A stretch of DNA of 64,000 nucleotides, from positions 1-64,000 of the forward strand of contig MEDY01000224.1 of NCBI GenBank assembly GCA_001724265.1, read 5' to 3'. This DNA is from Rhizaria sp. SCN 62-66 (Eukaryota; Rhizaria, unplaced). Positions 35,564 to 45,900 of the stretch are shown in pieces. The notes under the pieces are model-generated. The model searched no databases. It saw only the letters and a program-made list of their open reading frames with translations, and had not been told where the DNA came from. Within the stretch, counting starts at the first letter, position 1; each line of letters begins with the position of its first letter. The translations under genes and the position numbers were made by a program.

Positions 35564-37966
35564 ATGGCTTCGAAGCGCGTGCTGATCAGCCAGCAGGTGA
35601 CGCGCAACCTCGGCGACCGCTCCGACGAGAAGCGCAAGCAGGCCGCGCTGGAAATCGAGCAGTTCGTCAAGTCCCTCGGCGCGCCGTCGGCCGCCACGCA
35701 GGAGCGCGTCAACACGGTCATCTCCACGCTCGTGTCGGACTTCCTGCTCTCGTACCAGCCCAACATGCGCAAGGGCGGCCTCATCGGCCTCTCGGCTGTC
35801 ACCATCGCGCTGCTCGACTCCGCGGGGTCCTACCTCACGCGCCTGTTGCCGCCCGTGCTGCGCTGCTTCCTTGACCAGGAGCCGCGCGTGCGCTACTACG
35901 CCTGTGAGGCCCTCTACAACATCGCCAAGGTCGTTCGCGGCCAACTCCTCCTCTTCTTCAACGAGGTCTTTGACGGGCTCTGCAAGCTGTGCGCCGACAG
36001 CGACGCCGACGTGCGCGCCGCGGCCGCGCTGCTGGACCGCCTCGTCAAGGACATCGTCACTGAGTCGGCCGCGTTCGACCTGGAGCGGTTTGTCCCGCTG
36101 CTGCGCGAGCGCGTGCGGCTTCGCTCGCCGCTCATTCGCCAGCTCATCCTGGGCTGGATCGCGCTGCTCGACGCGCTGCCCGACGTCGACCTGCTCGAGT
36201 TCCTCCCCGAGTACCTCGGCGGGCTCTTCGACATGCTCTCGGACCCCGCGAAGGAGGTCCGCCAGCAGTCGTACTCGACGCTCGCCGTGCTGCTGCGGCA
36301 GATCGTGCACTCGCCCCGCGTCGACCTGGGCTCCCTCGTCCCCATCCTGACCGTCCAGGCCGGGCTGCGGGATAACTTCCGCCGCCTCACCGTGCTCACC
36401 TGGGTGCGCGAGTTCGTCCACCTCGGCAAGGGCGCCGTCCTGCCGTTTCTGCCCGACCTGCTCGCCGCCGCGATGCTCTGCATGGGCGACCCCGCGCGTG
36501 AGATCCGAGCGAAAGCGCAGCAGTGCAACGACGCGCTGCTCGCGCTCGTCGTCGACACCTCGGCCGCCGCCAACTCCGCCGCCAACTCCGCCGCCGCCGC
36601 TGCGACAACGACAGCAGCTGGCGAGAACACTGACGCAAACAACAACCCCGAGAATGCGACTGGTGCAACTGTGAGCGCGAGTGCGGGTAACAGCGCCGCG
36701 CTGCCGGCGGTGGACCTGGGCCGCATTGTTGGCACCGTCACCGGCGAGCTCTCGTCCCCGTGGTTGCCCGCGCGCCTCTCCGCGTTGCGCTGGACGGCGA
36801 TGCTCCTGGCGCAGCACCCGCGAGCGCTCTTCGCCCACCTGCACACGCTTTTTCCCGCGCTGCTCTCGACGCTGCAGGACGCCGACGAGCAGGTCGTGCG
36901 TCTCGCACTCGAAGTGCTGGCCCGGCTGGCGCTCGACGCGGACGGCACGCTGCACCCGGCCTCGCTCGACCTGCTGCTTAGCAACATTTTGCGCCTCTGC
37001 GCCAGCGACGTCGCCTTCCTTGAGGCCCGCGGCGGCCTCGTTCTACGCCAGCTCTCTTTGCTGTTGGACGCGCGCGCCGTGTTCACCCGTCTGGCGGAGC
37101 TGCTGGCGCGTAACGGCGACGTCGAGTTCACGGCTCTCATGGCGCAGACACTCGGGCTGCTGCTGCTGTCGGCGACCGAGCTCCACGGGCTCCGCAGCGA
37201 GGTGCGCGCGAGTCTGCGCTCCGCCGCGGGGCGCTCGCTGTTTGCGACGCTGTTCACGACGTGGGCCCACGCGCCCGTCGCCGCGCTTGCGCTCGCGCTT
37301 CTGGCCGAGGGCTACGAGCTCGCCGCGTGGCTGGTGGCCGAGCTGGCGCGCGGCGAGGCGACTGTGGGCGCGCTGCTGCAGCTGGACCGGCTCGTGCAGC
37401 TGCTTGAGTCGCCCATCTTCGTGCGCACGCGGCTGCACCTGCTGGATCCGGTACGCCGGCCCGCGCTGCACCGCGCGCTGTACGGCGTGCTCACGCTGCT
37501 GCCGCAGTCCGCCGCGTTCGCGAGCCTCAAGGAGCGGCTGCAGTCCGTGGCGCCTTACGTTGCGCTCACGGCCTCGCTCTCAGCTGCGAACGTGAACGCG
37601 ACCAGCAGCGCTGCGAGCTTGAACAGTAAGAGTGCTAAGGGGAAGAGTACAGCGGCGACTGCTGAGGACGACGACGACGACGACGGGGACGAGACGGAGG
37701 ATGATGGCGACGCGCCGGTGCCGCCGCTGCCGCGCGACATGGAGAAGGCGCTTAAAGAGACGTTCCGGCGCGTGCAGATCCAGCACCAGGAGAAGCGGCG
37801 GCGCGTAGCGGCCTTCGCGTCGCTCATGGGCGACGCAGACGGGGACCTGCTCGGCGACGAGGCGGCCGACGGCGAGGACGAGCAGGGCGCTGACGGCGAG
37901 GGCGACCTCGAAGACGTTACCACCGGAGACGGGAACAACAATGAGGCTGAGGAGGTCGCGAAGTGA
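35564..37966 (+). CDS. VAC14: Vac14, scaffold of the PI(3,5)P2 kinase complex
   Basis: The 800-residue protein is built of HEAT-like helical repeats, close to the length of other Vac14 proteins. Signature segments include RKGGLIGLSAVTIAL (70-84), RVRYYACEALYNIAKVVRGQ (108-127), FFNEVFDGLCKLCADSDADV (131-150) and LPEYLGGLFDMLSDPAKEVR (214-233). A C-terminal helical block (about 37070-37550) corresponds to the Fig4-binding region. Vac14 oligomerises and holds the Fab1/PIKfyve kinase and Fig4 phosphatase on endosome and vacuole membranes to control PI(3,5)P2. Between the two halves is an Ala/Asn/Thr-rich linker, and the C-terminus is acidic (EDDDDDDGDETEDDGD), both lineage-specific. The ATG at 35564 (CACGATGG context) fits the family N-terminus; the frame extends seven codons upstream without ATG. 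Ends in TGA. No intron seen. Confidence 0.92.
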   Translation: MASKRVLISQQVTRNLGDRSDEKRKQAALEIEQFVKSLGAPSAATQERVNTVISTLVSDFLLSYQPNMRKGGLIGLSAVTIALLDSAGSYLTRLLPPVLRCFLDQEPRVRYYACEALYNIAKVVRGQLLLFFNEVFDGLCKLCADSDADVRAAAALLDRLVKDIVTESAAFDLERFVPLLRERVRLRSPLIRQLILGWIALLDALPDVDLLEFLPEYLGGLFDMLSDPAKEVRQQSYSTLAVLLRQIVHSPRVDLGSLVPILTVQAGLRDNFRRLTVLTWVREFVHLGKGAVLPFLPDLLAAAMLCMGDPAREIRAKAQQCNDALLALVVDTSAAANSAANSAAAAATTTAAGENTDANNNPENATGATVSASAGNSAALPAVDLGRIVGTVTGELSSPWLPARLSALRWTAMLLAQHPRALFAHLHTLFPALLSTLQDADEQVVRLALEVLARLALDADGTLHPASLDLLLSNILRLCASDVAFLEARGGLVLRQLSLLLDARAVFTRLAELLARNGDVEFTALMAQTLGLLLLSATELHGLRSEVRASLRSAAGRSLFATLFTTWAHAPVAALALALLAEGYELAAWLVAELARGEATVGALLQLDRLVQLLESPIFVRTRLHLLDPVRRPALHRALYGVLTLLPQSAAFASLKERLQSVAPYVALTASLSAANVNATSSAASLNSKSAKGKSTAATAEDDDDDDGDETEDDGDAPVPPLPRDMEKALKETFRRVQIQHQEKRRRVAAFASLMGDADGDLLGDEAADGEDEQGADGEGDLEDVTTGDGNNNEAEEVAK

Positions 37967-38399
37967 AATATCTTGTGGTGGTGAGTGATCTATCTCTCCA
38001 AGTATTAGTTTTGCGCGACATATCCGCAACCAGGCCTGGTATAAAGACTCCACTAGTATTTGATTGATAGTTTAAATACAAAAAATGTATTTATAATTCA
38101 AAATATAAATCTCCCACGACACACAGCTGCTAAATGTGACATCTCCCAGTCAGATCCAGTCCACTAGCCAGCCAGACTGTGACTGTGAGCAGAGGGCGGG
38201 AAGTTAGGCCGGACCGCTGGCTGTGGTTCCGGTCTGGGTTGCAGTGTGGGGGAGGCAGTTGTGGAGTCGCGGGGTGTTTTGCAAGGTCGATTGCGCGACG
38301 AAGACACCGACAATACTGTTTCGGCTGGCTTTTTAGAGTTTCCCCCTCCAAGCGGCAATTACTCTTTTGTTTACAAGCGCACGGCGTAAGAAGTAACTA
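37967..38399. other. Intergenic region between VAC14 and MRPL46
   Basis: This is AT-rich just after VAC14 (38060-38110), likely its 3' end, then moderately GC-rich up to the MRPL46 start, likely the promoter. No ORF or repeat is supported. Confidence 0.5.
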
Positions 38400-39686
38400 A
38401 TGTTCCGCCAGCTTCTGCGGACTGGTGTGTCGGCTGCTGGCAGCACGAGCGCCGCCCTCGCGAGCCACGCCAGCCTGGCGTCCTCCTCTGCGTCCAACGT
38501 CTGGGCTTCGACCGTGGTGTCCATCCCGTCGCTGTCCTTCGCCAAGTACCGCCCTACGGCGAAGAAGAAGAAGATCAAGACGCGCGAGGCCGTCAACATG
38601 CACAAGCTGCGCCAGGAGCACGAAAAGAAGTTCATCGCCGAAGATGAGGACTACGTCGAGCCCTCGCCGTCCGCGCTGGGCAACGCCCTCATCTCGGCCT
38701 GCACTATCCTCGAGCGCGTGCCCGTGGTCGTGCCCAAGATCCCCGAGTGGGAGCTCGTCTGGCTGGAGCGTGAAGACCGCATGCAGGAGCTGCGCTCTAT
38801 CGACCTGCCCATGAGCATGAAGAAGAGCGTCTACGGCAAGAACGCCTACTTCCCCGCACTGCCCAAGCTCGACATCCTGCCCAACTACACCGAGGACGAC
38901 GCCAAGAACGACCGCAAGTCGATCTACCGCAAAATTGACCGCCCGCTCTACCTAATCGTTAAGACGAAGCAGACGGCGGACCCTGCTCTGCCTGCCGAGG
39001 TCTGGCACTTCCCCTCGGGCGAGTGGCGCCAGGGCGAGACGCTGCGCAAGACTGCCGAGCGCGGGCTCTTCTACTCCATGGGCGACCTGCAGTCGTACTA
39101 CCTTGGCAACGCGCCCATCTGCGCGCTCGAGCGCGACGCCGCCGCCGGACACAAGAAGGACTACCCCCAGGTCGAGAAGATCAAGGTACGTTTCTTTCTG
39201 CCAACATCGCTGAGGTGTCATATATACTCAACTCAACGTGAATTGATGCTATATAGGTTATTTAGCTCTTTTTTGTCATTCATTGTCATTGTTTTTGCTG
39301 TATGCATCAATCTGTGTCATGTACTCTCACGTATCTTTCTTCGCACTCATCGTATCTTTGCTCGTCTCGTCCCTCTTGCGTCTTCTCCATCTGCTTCCCC
39401 CGCCCAGTCGTTCTATCACCACGCGCTGTACCTGGGCGGTAAGGTCGACCTGGAGGAGGGCTCCGAGTTCCTCGACTACGCCTGGGTGGCCAAGGAGGAG
39501 CTCGCCGAGTACTTCACATCCCCTCTGTCGGCGCCGCTGGTGCAGCTGGCCGAGTCCGTGCTTTACTACGACATCGACTCCGACCCCGAGGACTTCCCGC
39601 GCCCGCTGCCGCCCAGCGCCGCGGACCAGGAGGCCGCCGCCGACGCCGCTGCGTCCAAGAAGGGCGGCAAGGCCAAGAAGGCCTGA
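38400..39686 (+). CDS. MRPL46: Mitochondrial large ribosomal subunit protein mL46, two exons
   Basis: Exons are 38400-39185 and 39408-39686, 354 residues when spliced. The protein starts MFRQLLRTGVSAAGSTSAAL, a typical mitochondrial presequence. Residues about 110-135 (VVPKIPEWELVWLEREDRMQ) and the degenerate Nudix-like domain (KIDRPLYLIVKTKQ, VWHFPSGEWRQGETLRKTAE, then SFYHHALYLGGKVDLEEGSE and DYAWVAKEELAEYF) match mL46. The Nudix catalytic box REUXEE is absent, as expected for this structural protein of the mitoribosome. The intron is supported by GTACGT, a pyrimidine tract and CCCAG, AT-rich composition, and restoration of the family's continuous FF/SFYHHALYL region. C-terminal Lys/Ala tail, TGA. 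Confidence 0.9.
   Translation: MFRQLLRTGVSAAGSTSAALASHASLASSSASNVWASTVVSIPSLSFAKYRPTAKKKKIKTREAVNMHKLRQEHEKKFIAEDEDYVEPSPSALGNALISACTILERVPVVVPKIPEWELVWLEREDRMQELRSIDLPMSMKKSVYGKNAYFPALPKLDILPNYTEDDAKNDRKSIYRKIDRPLYLIVKTKQTADPALPAEVWHFPSGEWRQGETLRKTAERGLFYSMGDLQSYYLGNAPICALERDAAAGHKKDYPQVEKIKVRFFLPTSLRCHIYSTQRELMLYRLFSSFLSFIVIVFAVCINLCHVLSRIFLRTHRIFARLVPLASSPSASPAQSFYHHALYLGGKVDLEEGSEFLDYAWVAKEELAEYFTSPLSAPLVQLAESVLYYDIDSDPEDFPRPLPPSAADQEAAADAAASKKGGKAKKA
39186..39407 (+). other. MRPL46 intron: 222 bases, multiple of three and stop-free
   Basis: It begins GTACGTTTC and ends CCCCGCCCAG. The length is 74 codons exactly and contains no stop in the frame of the flanking exons, so a retained-intron transcript would encode mL46 with a hydrophobic 74-residue insert. 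The composition is T-rich, unlike either exon. Confidence 0.85.
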
Positions 39687-40197
39687 GCGCCGCGCAGCAC
39701 AAGCAGAAGCGTGAGCTGAGGCTGAGAGTCGGTTGGGGTGAGGTTGGGTTAGAGGCGCGACGGTGTGCGCCGCCAAAAGTATATTTAAGATGTTATAAAT
39801 CGTGTAATAATACAACAATTAGTTATAAATATCTACGACCTTGCTACCTTTGCGGAAATTCGGGTTATAAATAATCGAATCAAGATGGATATGCGTTGTG
39901 AAAGCAAGATGCGAGATGCTCCAACGGCTGTGACCAGACCAGAAGCAGCAATCGGTGACAATGTATGCGGTGCTCTCGCGCAAGAGAAAAGAGGGCATTC
40001 GAATCGGCATCTGTGCAAGATCAATATACGTTTGTACAGGGATTTGTCGGACTAATCCGATAGTCGCGTGAATTTTCTATCATATATTTTATATTCACTT
40101 TTCCAATCACCTTACATCCTTGTTTATTTTACGTTACAAAGAGAGAGCTCTCAGACAGTAGGAACGGCTTCTCTCGCCTCCCCCGCTCAGAGCCGCC
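39687..40197. other. AT-rich intergenic region
   Basis: This is the 3' flank of MRPL46 and promoter of the plus-strand gene at 40198. It is strongly AT-rich between 39775 and 40140, with no supported ORF, repeat or RNA gene. Confidence 0.5.
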
Positions 40198-42915
40198 ATG
40201 CTGTCACGCGCGCCTGCCGCGAGCGCTGCCTTCCAGCGCGTCCTGCAGCGCGTTGGCGCCACCACCTCGGCCGCATGCGCCCCCGCGCCCGCGCTTTCCC
40301 AGCCCGCGCTCGGCCCATATCTGCCCGTCGCAGTCTCAGCGCTGGCCTCAGTCGCATCTGCCTCCGCCTCCGCCTCGTCGCCAACCGTGGCGGTCTCAAG
40401 CAGCAGCCGCGATGCGGCCGCTGTCTGCGCCGCGGCGGCCCCGCGCCCCGTGCTGCCGCCGCCGTACGCGCCCGCGGCGGCCACCGCCGCCGAGGCCTGC
40501 ACTTCGTCGCGCTCGCCGGCCACTCCGCTCACAGGCGCAGGCGCAGGCGCATGCAACTTCGCCGTCGCTGCCTCGCCGGGCTCGCCGCGAGTAACGCACT
40601 CGCGCCGCGCATTTGCGACCGGTGCCGCGCTCGGAGCGAATGCCTCAGCGCGAGCGCGAGCAGGGGCGGTGACGATGACGGGGTTAATCGGTGCGTCATC
40701 GTCGTATGCCGCTTCGTTCTCGTCGTCTGCTGTCACATCCAACAGCAACAATGCGAACAATAGCCGCCAAATTGGCGACATCCCTACTGCCAAGTTTGAC
40801 TCCATTGCGCCGCCCGTTGCGCCCGGACAGACGCGCGCGCGCACGCGGACGCAGACGCAGGCACCTAGCAACCACAACAAAGCAAGCGCTAAGAACCCCA
40901 GCAGGAACAGTGGACAGCCGCCATCGACAGCGCCTGGTGCAAGTCCTCCCGCGACCGTTTCCGCAAGCGCCAGTCATAGTAGCACTAACGCCAACAAGCA
41001 GTCGAGGCACGCGAATATCACTGCTACTCCCAGTCAGTCCGCGACCGTGACACACGGTCACTCCCTGTCACCCTCCGCCCCTCCGATGCCGACGCCGACG
41101 CCGGCGCCGGTGTCTGTGCCGATGGGCCACAACTACGCGCGCGCGCGGCTCGGCGATCCTTACTACGGCTTTGGCAACGCGCTCTTCGAGGACCACGCCG
41201 CTGCCGCCGCCATCGCTGCCCCGCTCGACGCCGCGGTCAACGGCTACGGCTACAGCGGCAGCGGCAGTGACCGTGACAGTCGCCCACTTGGTGCCAGCGC
41301 GAGCGCAAGCGAGGCTGACAGTGCGAGCGTTGCTGCGCTGGAGGCGGGCGACATGGACACGCTGCGCTCGCTCGCCGCAATGCACGCCGTGCGCGCAGAC
41401 CTGCTCGCGATCCGACGCGCCACGCTGGCCCCGCGGACCAACGCGGCGGGCGGCACGGCGGCCGGGCAACACGACGACGACAACCTCGACTACGACGACG
41501 ACGAGTACGACTACGCGCTGAGGAGGGCTGACGCAGGCGTGTCCTCTGTCGCCGCCACGGCCGCCGCCGCCGCCGCCGCGCTGGCCGGCATGTCCGCCGC
41601 GTCCGAGACGCTGGCGCTGGGGTCGCGGCGTGTGGCGTGGCTCGACGACTCGATGCCGCCCGCCGAGACCGTGGCCGAGCTCACGGTCACCCTCGCGGTC
41701 GGCGACGCGGACACGGTCGCCGGCCACGACCGCAGCCTTGACGATGGTCACGGGCTCGCTCACGGTCACTCGAGCGCTGGCGCGGTCTCTGGACACAGTT
41801 TCGTGGATGACGTCTCCGCCGCCGCGATTGCGCGCAGTCGCAGCGTCGTCTTGCACAGCGGTCTGCTGGGGACCCACGGCCGCGACCACGCGAGTCAGGC
41901 GGTGTCCTCGCTGTTCATCGCCGTGAGCGCGCCCAAAGACGTGGCGGCGCTCGTGGCCTCGATCGTCGACCCAGAAGGACCCTTGCCGTTCAACAAAAAC
42001 AACGCCAACAGCAATAATGATGACGCAACCGCCGCTGCTAGCTGCGGCAGCAACGACGCTCATGACGCTGACGTGATCCCGCTCCCTAACGCGAAGCCTG
42101 GTAATAACAGCGGCAAGAGCCATGCCAACACCAAAGCCGCGCCGGAGCCCGCGCTCTCGGCCGCCGCGGCGGCTGCGGCGCTGCAGCTCCGCGACGCAGC
42201 CGCGTCGCTCGGGGGCTTCCCGCTGTCCTCGTTTCTGGCGACCGACGACGGGCACCAGCGGCCCGCGGCGCTGCTCTACCTCCGCGTGCGCGCCGCCCAC
42301 GCCGCGGGCCGCGCGCCGGCGGCCGCGTTGCTGCTGGCAGGCCGCCGCCTCGCCGCCGTGGCCGCCGAGGCGCTCGCGCCGCTGCCGGCGGGGTATTTGA
42401 CTGCGCTGACAGACGCGCTGCGGCGGGACGGCGCCGCGACCGACGCCGCGGTGTGCGAGCTGCTCATCGCGGGCTGGGCGCGCGCGGGCCACCCGGCCGT
42501 GGCGGCCGCAGTGGCCGAGGCCGCGCTGGGGCTCGAGTCGCCCGCCGCGCGCGCCGGCCGGGCGCTGCTGGGCGGCACCGCGGCGAACCCCGTCGCGCCG
42601 CTCGGGCTCGGCGCGCTCAGCAAGCTCGTCCAGGCCTGTGCGCGCGCGCGTCTGGGCGGCGTCGCCGTGCGTGCGTGCGCGCTGTACGCCTCGCGCGCGG
42701 GCCAAAGCCCGCTGGGCGACCCCGCGCTGCTGTCGTCGCTGGTGACCGCGCTCCTCGCCGCGGGCCGCTTCGGCGCCGCGCTGGCCGTGATGCGCGCGGC
42801 CGAGCTGCCGGGGCGCGCGTCAGCGCTGCCCGCAGCCGCTGCAGAGAGCTGGCTCGTCGCCGTCAGCGACACCCTCGGCCGGGGGCACGCGCTGATGCTG
42901 CCGGTGCCTCACGCT

Positions 42916-42971
<56 letters not shown>

Positions 42972-45900
42972 AACGAACACGAATTCAAACACAGGTAACT
43001 CCAATCGTGCGACGGACACGAGTGCGTCAAGGAGTACTGCTGCTGCTGTAGGTAATAATCGAGAGGCGCAGCGGCCGGACTACAACTGGGACCGCGTCAC
43101 GGTGCCCGCGACCGCGGCCGCCGTCCCCGCCTCCTCCCTCCGCGGGCCCCTGCTCTGCGCGCTCTGGAGCACCACGCACGTGCCCGCGGCCGAGCGCGCG
43201 CCGCTGAGCGCGCTGCTGCGGCTGCTGCTGGCGCTGCTGGGGGCGCGCGCGGCGCCGCTGCCCGCGCGCGCCGGCAACGCGCTGGTGCAGGCTGCCGCGC
43301 GCGCGGGCGACCCGGCGCTGGCGACGGCCGTGCTGCTGGCGCAGACGCGCGCGCTGCGGGCCGCGCTCGCCGCCGCGCTGCAGCGAGGCGCGCTGGCGAC
43401 GGGCGCGCTCGCGACTGTGGAGCATCCCGCGCTGGCGCCGCTGTTCGCTGAGCTCGAGGACGCGCTTGCGGCCGCGCAAAGCGTCACCAGCGAGCCCGCG
43501 GCGGCCACGACGGGCGCCGTGCTTGGAGTCGCCGGCGGCGGGGACGGCGTGGACCTGCTGGGTGACCGTGAACTGAGCGACCGTGAGCATCAGTTCGACA
43601 TCGGCGGCAGCGGTGACGGTGAGACAAACTGGTCGACAACAATGGCACAAAGTCAGACTGCGGCGGCTCTCGTTGCGGCGCTGCCCGGCGTCGAGCCGCT
43701 TGACAGCGTCGGCCTCGCGGCGGCGCTGACGACGCTGCTGCGCGCTGCTCCGCTGCTGACGCGCGAGACCGCCCACCTGCGTACACACGCGCACGCACTC
43801 CACCGGAGCGCGAGCGCGGGCGCGGGCTTTATGAATCGCAGCAATGGTCAGGAGAATGCAAGCGAAGGCGCTGTGACTGAGAGCGAGGTGGACGGCGAAA
43901 CGGTGTCTGAGACTGGAGTCAATGACAACAACAGCAACAACAACTACGGCGCGGCGAGGATTGTTCTCCCTGACTCTCTGCTTTTGAGCAGCGATGGCTC
44001 CATCTCGAACTCTGTTGCCGCGACTTGCAGCACTGCCAGTGTCAACAGCGTCGAAGGCGTCCTGACACGCTCCTGTGTCACTCAGTCTGGATCTGAGTCA
44101 AATCCTGTGTCTCTCTCAGTCTCCGCGTCCAACGCCCCGGTGCCCGCGCCCGTGCCCGCCGAAGTCGTCGCGGTCGCGCGCGCCACGGACTGCGCGCTGT
44201 CGCTCGTGCACGCGACCGCGCTCGACGCCGCCACCGCGCTGCGCCTGACGCTGCTGCTGCGGGTTGCTGACGGTCACGGCATCACCGCCGCGACCGCGGC
44301 CGAGGCCACCTCGCACCTCGCCCTGCCCGCGGCCGCCGCGGCCGCCGTGGCCGCCGCGCCGCCGCTGCAGCCGATGCTGGCATGCACGCGCGCTCTGTCG
44401 GGCGCCGCGCTGACCCCGGCGATGCTGCAGGCGCTCGCGGCCGCGCTGCAGTCGTTTCCGCGCTCGTCGCAGGCCGTTGGGCTGGCCGCCGCGGGCGTGC
44501 TAGCGCGCACAGTCGCGGCCGCCGCAGACTGCGCCGCCGGCATCCCGCCCTCCAACAACACCACGAGTCACACTCCAAACGGGCTGGCGGTGAGCGTGGG
44601 CGGCGAGGAGGCCGCGAACGCGCGGATCATGGGTGCCGGGGCGAGCGCCGAGGCCGACTGGGCCGCGGTGATCGCCGAGCGCTGTCTCCACTTGGCGGAG
44701 CGCGACGAGGTGAGTGCCGCTGGGAACGGTCGAAATCGCTCGTTTAATGACGACGATGTGGAGGATACGGACGTAATGCTGCGCGCTTTGGCTGTGGACT
44801 TTGCCCCCGAACTCACTGCCCACGGCCACATCACGGCGAAGCACTCCGCGAGCCGCAGTATCCATGAGATCATTCTCGACGGCGAGAGCAACAACAACAA
44901 CAACAACAACAAGGACGACGACGACGGTCACAGTGGCGAAACTGACGACGACATGACTGATGTTGATCGCGCCGACGCGAGCGCGAGCCTTAACACTGTC
45001 TCCGAGTTCGAGGCTTCCCTCGTCTCTCGCTACAACAGGTATCGTGCCTCGCTGCCGCCCCCGTCCGCTCTCGCGCTGCCCGCCGCCGTGCCCGCCAAGC
45101 TCCCCGCCGCCGCAGCCGCCGCCGCTGCGCTGGCCCAGGTCTCGGCCACCGCCGCCGTCCAGGCCGGCGTGCGCGCGCGCGTGTCTGCCCTCGTCTCCGC
45201 TCTGCTGACCTCGGTGCGCGCGACGCACCGCGCCCGCCACGCGCTGCCCGCTCTCGACTTGCGCGCCTGCGCCACGGCGGTGCTGTCCGCGCTGGGCGCA
45301 GCGCTGACGTACGAGCTTCCCGGCGTCAACGGGCTCGCCGCGGCCGACGCGAGGCTGAACAAGCACATGAACCTGTGGCCCGCGCCGCCCGGCGTCGCTG
45401 CGCGCTCGCTGGCTGAGGCCGCGGCGGCGCAGTCGGCGCTCGCATCGCTCGCCCCCGAGCATCCTTTGCTTGCTGCGCTATAGCACGCGACCAAGCGCGC
45501 TCCTCTCAACGCCAATGCTGCTGCTGACCCCAGGACTTACCCCAGTGTCAGTGGCAGTGGCGGCGCTCGCAGTGGCGGCGTTCGCAGTGACGACGGTGTG
45601 TCTGTGAGCCCGCGCGGCCTGCAGCTGGCGACGCTCGCGCTGGCCCACGCGCAGCACGCGCGGCGGCTAGACTTCCCGGCCCGCGCGCGCGCCGCGCTGG
45701 CGATCGCGGCCGTGCGCAGTGCCGTCCCGCGGTCCTCGCACGACACGGACCTGGCCATCGCAACGCTGCGCGCGCTCGTCGGACTGGGCCTCCATAACGC
45801 CGCGACGGCGGTCGCCTGCGAGGCGCTGGCGCTGCTGCACCGCGAGAGCGCGCTCAGCGCCGCGGAGCTCGCCGCGCGCGGCGGCAGCGCGGGCATCGCG

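Noticed and set aside
39186-39407. Reading MRPL46 as one uninterrupted 428-residue protein
   Set aside because: The segment has intron composition and perfect splice sites, and it would insert a hydrophobic block into a conserved domain.
39985-40015. TTCGAAT sequence resembling a tRNA T-loop
   Set aside because: No paired T-stem, anticodon stem or acceptor stem could be built around it.
45038-45530. An intron from AACAG|GTATCG to CCCCAG that would remove the TAG at 45481
   Set aside because: The span is GC-rich, coding-like, has no TAA/TGA, and its donor does not match the GTACGT consensus of the other introns.
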